A stretch of DNA of 60,810 nt from an uncultured Lachnospiraceae bacterium (GTDB lineage Bacteria; Bacillota; Clostridia; Lachnospirales; Lachnospiraceae), in the NCBI GenBank assembly GCA_934292725.1, contig CAKQXY010000019.1:1-60810 (forward strand), in the 5' to 3' direction. Positions within the stretch are counted from its first letter, which is position 1. Every line of letters begins with the position of its first letter. Position numbers and translations under genes: made by a program. Shown here piece after piece: positions 57,796 to 60,810 of the stretch. The notes beneath the pieces were generated by a model. That model was not told the DNA's origin. It ran no database searches and saw nothing but the letters and a program-made list of their open reading frames with translations.

Positions 57796-60291
57796 ATGGA
57801 CGAAACCATATTTGATAAAGTGCAGGAGATCGATCTGAAGAAAACGATGGAGCAGTCATATATTGACTACGCTATGAGTGTTATCTCTCAGAGAGCGCTG
57901 CCTGATGTTAGAGACGGCTTAAAGCCAGTACAGAGAAGAGTTTTATACTCCATGATCGAGTTAAACAACGGTCCGGATAAGCCGCATCGTAAGTGCGCCC
58001 GTATCGTCGGCGATACCATGGGTAAATATCATCCGCACGGAGACAGCTCAATATATGGAGCACTAGTCAATATGGCGCAGGAGTGGTCTACCCATTATCC
58101 GCTTGTTGATGGCCATGGAAACTTTGGTTCTGTGGATGGAGATGGCGCAGCAGCTATGCGTTATACGGAGGCGCGTCTGTCTAAGATTGCGATGGAGATG
58201 CTTGCAGACATCAATAAGGACACTGTAAATTTCAGTCCGAACTTTGATGAGACAGAGAAAGAGCCAGATGTGCTTCCTTGCCGTTTCCCAAATCTTTTGT
58301 GTAACGGTACTACTGGTATCGCAGTTGGAATGGCATCAAATATTCCGCCTCATAACATCAAAGAGACAATTGATGCAGTTGTTAAAATGATTAACAATCG
58401 CATTGATGAGGATCGTGATACAGAGATTGAGGAGCTGATGAGTGTTATTCAGGGACCAGATTTCCCAACAGGTGCAACAATTATTGGCCGACGCGGTATC
58501 GAAGAGGCATATCGTACTGGAAAGGGAAAGATTATTGTCCGTGCAGTAACAAACATTGAGCCGATGCAAAATGGCAAGAATCGAATTGTAGTAACGGAGC
58601 TTCCATATGGTGTCAACAAAGCAAAGCTTATTGAGAAGATCGCAGAGCTTGTAAAGGATAAGCGTGTGGATGGAATTACTGATTTAGCTGATCAGTCCAG
58701 CCGTGAAGGAATGCGAATTTCAATTGAACTGCGCCGTGATGTAAATCCTAATGTGGTATTAAATCAGCTTATGAAGCATACACAGCTGCAGGACACATTT
58801 GGTGTTATCATGTTGGCGCTTGTCGGCGGCGAGCCAAGAATCCTTAATATCCATGATATGCTGTATTATTATCTGCAGCATCAGGAGGAGGTTGTAACAA
58901 GACGTACCAGATACGATTTAAGTAAGGCACAAGAGCGTGCTCATATCTTAGAGGGACTGTTAATTGCACTGGATCATATAGATCGTGTGATTGAGATCAT
59001 TCGTGGTTCTGCAAATGTAGCAGCTGCAAAAGCATCATTGATTGAAGAGTTTGGTCTTTCTGATGCCCAGTCTCAGGCAATTGTAGATATGCGTCTTCGT
59101 GCACTGACTGGATTGGAGCGAAACCGCCTGGAAAATGAATATAAGGAGCTGGAGGAGAGAATTGCTTATTTGCAGAGTATTTTAGGCGATGTGAAGGTAT
59201 TGCTTGGCGTTATTCGTGATGAACTTCTTACGATTAAGGATAAATATGGTGATGACCGCAAAACGGCAATTGAGCTGGCAGAGGATGAGTTTAATGCAGA
59301 GGACTTAATTCCAAATGAGGCGGCTGTTATTGCTATGACAAAGCTTGGCTACATTAAGAGAATGTCCCCAGATCACTTTAAGGCGCAGAATCGAGGCGGC
59401 AAAGGTATTAAGGGAATGAATATCTTAGATGAGGACTATATTGCAGACTTGATTACAATTAATAATCATGATTATGTTCTTTTCTTTACAAATCTCGGAA
59501 GAGTGTACCAGCTTAAGGGTTATGAGATACCTGAGGCAAGCCGTACTGCGAGAGGAACAGCTGTTATTAATCTGCTGCAGCTGCAGGCAGGTGAAAAGGT
59601 AACTTCGATTCTTAGAAATGAGGGACATGAGTCTGGTTATCTGACCATGGCAACAAAGCTTGGCATGATTAAGAGAACAAATCTGTCAGAATATGGAAAT
59701 ATTCGTAAGGTAGGATTGGCGGCAATTAGTCTTCGAGAGGGTGATGAGCTGATTGACGTTCATGTTACAGATGGAAAGCGTGACATCATCATGATTTCAC
59801 ATCTTGGTCAGTGTATTCGCTTTGATGAAAATGATGCCAGAGCAACGGGAAGAGTATCCATGGGTGTAAAGGGTATGAACCTGGCAGATGGAGACAGCGT
59901 AATTGGCATGCAGGTTGCAGAGGAAAATGGTGAGCTTCTTTTTGTATCAGAAATGGGTATGGGCAAGAAGACTGCTATGAGTGAATTTAAAGACCAGAAT
60001 CGAGGCGGTAAGGGTATTCGCTGCTATCGTGTCAATGCAAAGACTGGTAATCTGGCTGGCGTGAAGGTATATAAAGAGGGCTATGAGCTGATGTTAATTA
60101 CAACAGAAGGTACTGTGATTCGTATGAAGACAGATACTATTCCTGTTTTAGGAAGAGATACCAGCGGTGTTAAGCTAATGCAGGTAGATCAGGAAAATGT
60201 TAAGGTTTCAAGCATTGAACTGATTGAAGAATCTAAGGAAGAAGAATTTGCAGAGACTCCTGAGGAGACTGTAAGTTCTGAAGAAGTGTAA
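57796..60291 (+). CDS. gyrA: DNA gyrase subunit A
   Basis: Breakage-reunion subunit, 831 residues. The quinolone-determining region reads KYHPHGDSSIYGALV and the active-site tyrosine lies in AAMRYTEARLS. A C-terminal pinwheel of beta-propeller repeats includes GyrA-box-like QNRGGKGI motifs (two copies). It ends in an acidic tail. The position equivalent to E. coli Ser83 is Ser, and that of Asp87 is Gly. It is the last gene of the dnaA-gyrA run, closed by a strong terminator. Confidence 0.98.
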   Translation: MDETIFDKVQEIDLKKTMEQSYIDYAMSVISQRALPDVRDGLKPVQRRVLYSMIELNNGPDKPHRKCARIVGDTMGKYHPHGDSSIYGALVNMAQEWSTHYPLVDGHGNFGSVDGDGAAAMRYTEARLSKIAMEMLADINKDTVNFSPNFDETEKEPDVLPCRFPNLLCNGTTGIAVGMASNIPPHNIKETIDAVVKMINNRIDEDRDTEIEELMSVIQGPDFPTGATIIGRRGIEEAYRTGKGKIIVRAVTNIEPMQNGKNRIVVTELPYGVNKAKLIEKIAELVKDKRVDGITDLADQSSREGMRISIELRRDVNPNVVLNQLMKHTQLQDTFGVIMLALVGGEPRILNIHDMLYYYLQHQEEVVTRRTRYDLSKAQERAHILEGLLIALDHIDRVIEIIRGSANVAAAKASLIEEFGLSDAQSQAIVDMRLRALTGLERNRLENEYKELEERIAYLQSILGDVKVLLGVIRDELLTIKDKYGDDRKTAIELAEDEFNAEDLIPNEAAVIAMTKLGYIKRMSPDHFKAQNRGGKGIKGMNILDEDYIADLITINNHDYVLFFTNLGRVYQLKGYEIPEASRTARGTAVINLLQLQAGEKVTSILRNEGHESGYLTMATKLGMIKRTNLSEYGNIRKVGLAAISLREGDELIDVHVTDGKRDIIMISHLGQCIRFDENDARATGRVSMGVKGMNLADGDSVIGMQVAEENGELLFVSEMGMGKKTAMSEFKDQNRGGKGIRCYRVNAKTGNLAGVKVYKEGYELMLITTEGTVIRMKTDTIPVLGRDTSGVKLMQVDQENVKVSSIELIEESKEEEFAETPEETVSSEEV

Positions 60292-60306
60292 TCTGATAAT
60301 GTTGTG

Positions 60307-60331
60307 AGGGACGCTTCGGCGTCCCTTTTTG
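60307..60331 (+). terminator. Terminator of gyrA
   Basis: AGGGACGC-TTCG-GCGTCCCT hairpin with a UUCG tetraloop followed by TTTTT, 16 nt after the stop codon. Confidence 0.95.
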
Positions 60332-60351
60332 AAAAAAGTTGAAAATAGGTA

Positions 60352-60380
60352 TTGACATTAAGTGAAACCTGGGTTATAAT
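60352..60380 (+). promoter_or_regulatory. Consensus promoter of tRNA-Ser
   Basis: TTGACA (60352-60357), 17 nt and TATAAT (60375-60380), 39 nt before the mature tRNA 5' end. Confidence 0.9.
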
Positions 60381-60419
60381 CATTTATGCGTTTAAGCAAT
60401 TCATATAAGTTATAGTTGT

Positions 60420-60507
60420 GGAGAAATACTCAAGTGGCTGAAGAGGCGCCCCTGCTAAGGGTGTAGACCGTTTGCGCGGTGCGAGGGTTCAAATCCCTCT
60501 TTCTCCG
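60420..60507 (+). tRNA. tRNA-Ser (anticodon GCU)
   Basis: 88-nt class II tRNA with a long variable arm. Acceptor GGAGAAA/TTTCTCC, anticodon loop CTGCTAA with GCT, variable arm built around GACCG...CGGT, T arm GAGGG-TTCAAAT-CCCTC, discriminator G. CCA is not encoded. It reads AGC and AGU. Confidence 0.97.
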
Positions 60508-60583
60508 TTTCTATTTTAGGAAAGTGTAGTATCATAACAAAAGGTTATTAGATTTACTTGCAGTCCCATATGTATTGTGTCAC

Positions 60584-60622
60584 CCTTTGGGTTTGCCGTA
60601 AGGCAGCGCAAAGGTTTTTCTT
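60584..60622 (+). terminator. Terminator of tRNA-Ser
   Basis: CCTTTG (60584-60589) pairs with CAAAGG (60609-60614) around an inner GCC-GTAA-GGC stem, followed by a T-rich run. Confidence 0.75.
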
Positions 60623-60679
60623 TTTTTTCTTTACTTTCAATTCTTGAAAAAAAGATTTGAAAAAAGTTAAAAAAGTTGT

Positions 60680-60708
60680 TGACAAACGCTTGAAACTGTG
60701 CTAATATA
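60680..60708 (+). promoter_or_regulatory. Promoter of a ribosomal RNA operon
   Basis: TTGACA (60680-60685), 17 nt and TAATAT (60703-60708). It is followed by a leader with AGAACCTTGATAATTGAACA (from about 60739), a sequence type common in rrn leaders of Lachnospiraceae. The 16S gene is expected just right of 60810; none of its mature sequence is recognised in the window. Confidence 0.75.
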
Positions 60709-60810
60709 TAGAAGCTGTCGCTGAGACAGACAACACAAAGAACCTTGATAATTGAACAGTATAACCAACCCTGAAGATTTCTTAAAAAGCCGGATCACGA
60801 AAGTGGTCAG

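Noticed and set aside
60709..60810. Start of 16S rRNA
   Set aside because: The rrn leader is recognisable, but the AGAGTTTGATC-type 5' part of mature 16S does not appear before the window ends.

Overview
The window is a chromosome-origin segment of a low-GC Firmicute, most likely a member of the Lachnospiraceae (Clostridia). The evidence is the gene order rsmG-mnmG-mnmE / jag-yidC-yidD-rnpA-rpmH / oriC / dnaA-dnaN-S4-recF-gyrB-gyrA-tRNA-rrn, a DUF3881 gene beside serS, a DUF4446 gene beside parB, AGGAGG-type ribosome binding sites, and a repertoire of fermentative and ABC-transport genes. Species cannot be assigned from the sequence.

Layout. 1-20 kb: an oligopeptide-binding protein, a UPF0597/cysteine desulfidase-like Fe-S enzyme, a membrane-fused GDPD, murI, an Amt ammonium channel fused to a P-II protein behind a hairpin-rich leader, a MarR fusion protein with an internal ribosome binding site, an isoaspartyl dipeptidase with a YfcC-type transporter, and an amylosucrase plus sugar ABC transporter operon with its LacI regulator and operators. 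19.5-21 kb: three identical DnaA-box triplets alternate with 16 iteron-like repeats of exact 21-bp period, in front of a DUF6017-like replication-initiator gene. 21-26 kb: an NSS transporter, an S66 peptidase, and a divergent Crp/Fnr regulator and hcp pair. 26-29.2 kb: a small plasmid-like patch with a DUF3990/XRE toxin-antitoxin pair, a GNAT gene, a RepL-like gene, an array of palindromic TGTAAT sites and a GC-rich structured element. 29-38 kb: a MATE exporter, a P-type ATPase behind a yybP-ykoY-type (manganese) riboswitch, a three-gene binding-protein / hybrid-kinase / esterase operon and tRNA-Arg. 38-51 kb: DUF3881, serS, a HAD phosphatase, DUF4446, parB, parA, parS sites and the conserved oriC left arm. 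51-60.8 kb: a bipartite oriC (15 exact DnaA boxes upstream of dnaA; boxes plus a DnaA-trio unwinding element between dnaA and dnaN), the dnaA-gyrA block, tRNA-Ser(GCU) and the promoter of a ribosomal RNA operon whose genes lie beyond the window.

Replication should run leftward from oriC through 51-0 kb, so minus-strand genes there are leading-strand. The plus-strand genes (GDPD, amt, iadA-yfcC, the replication-initiator gene, hcp, MATE, HAD) are the exceptions.

The most striking observation is the 19,489-19,968 array. Its three-box DnaA module has the same order and spacing (TTATCCCCA, 2 nt, TTATCCCCA, 3 nt, TTATCCACA) as a module in oriC at 51,224-51,255, but it lies about 32 kb away and is interleaved with iterons ahead of a replication-initiator-like gene. 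This looks like an embedded or domesticated replicon, or a DnaA-responsive regulatory locus.
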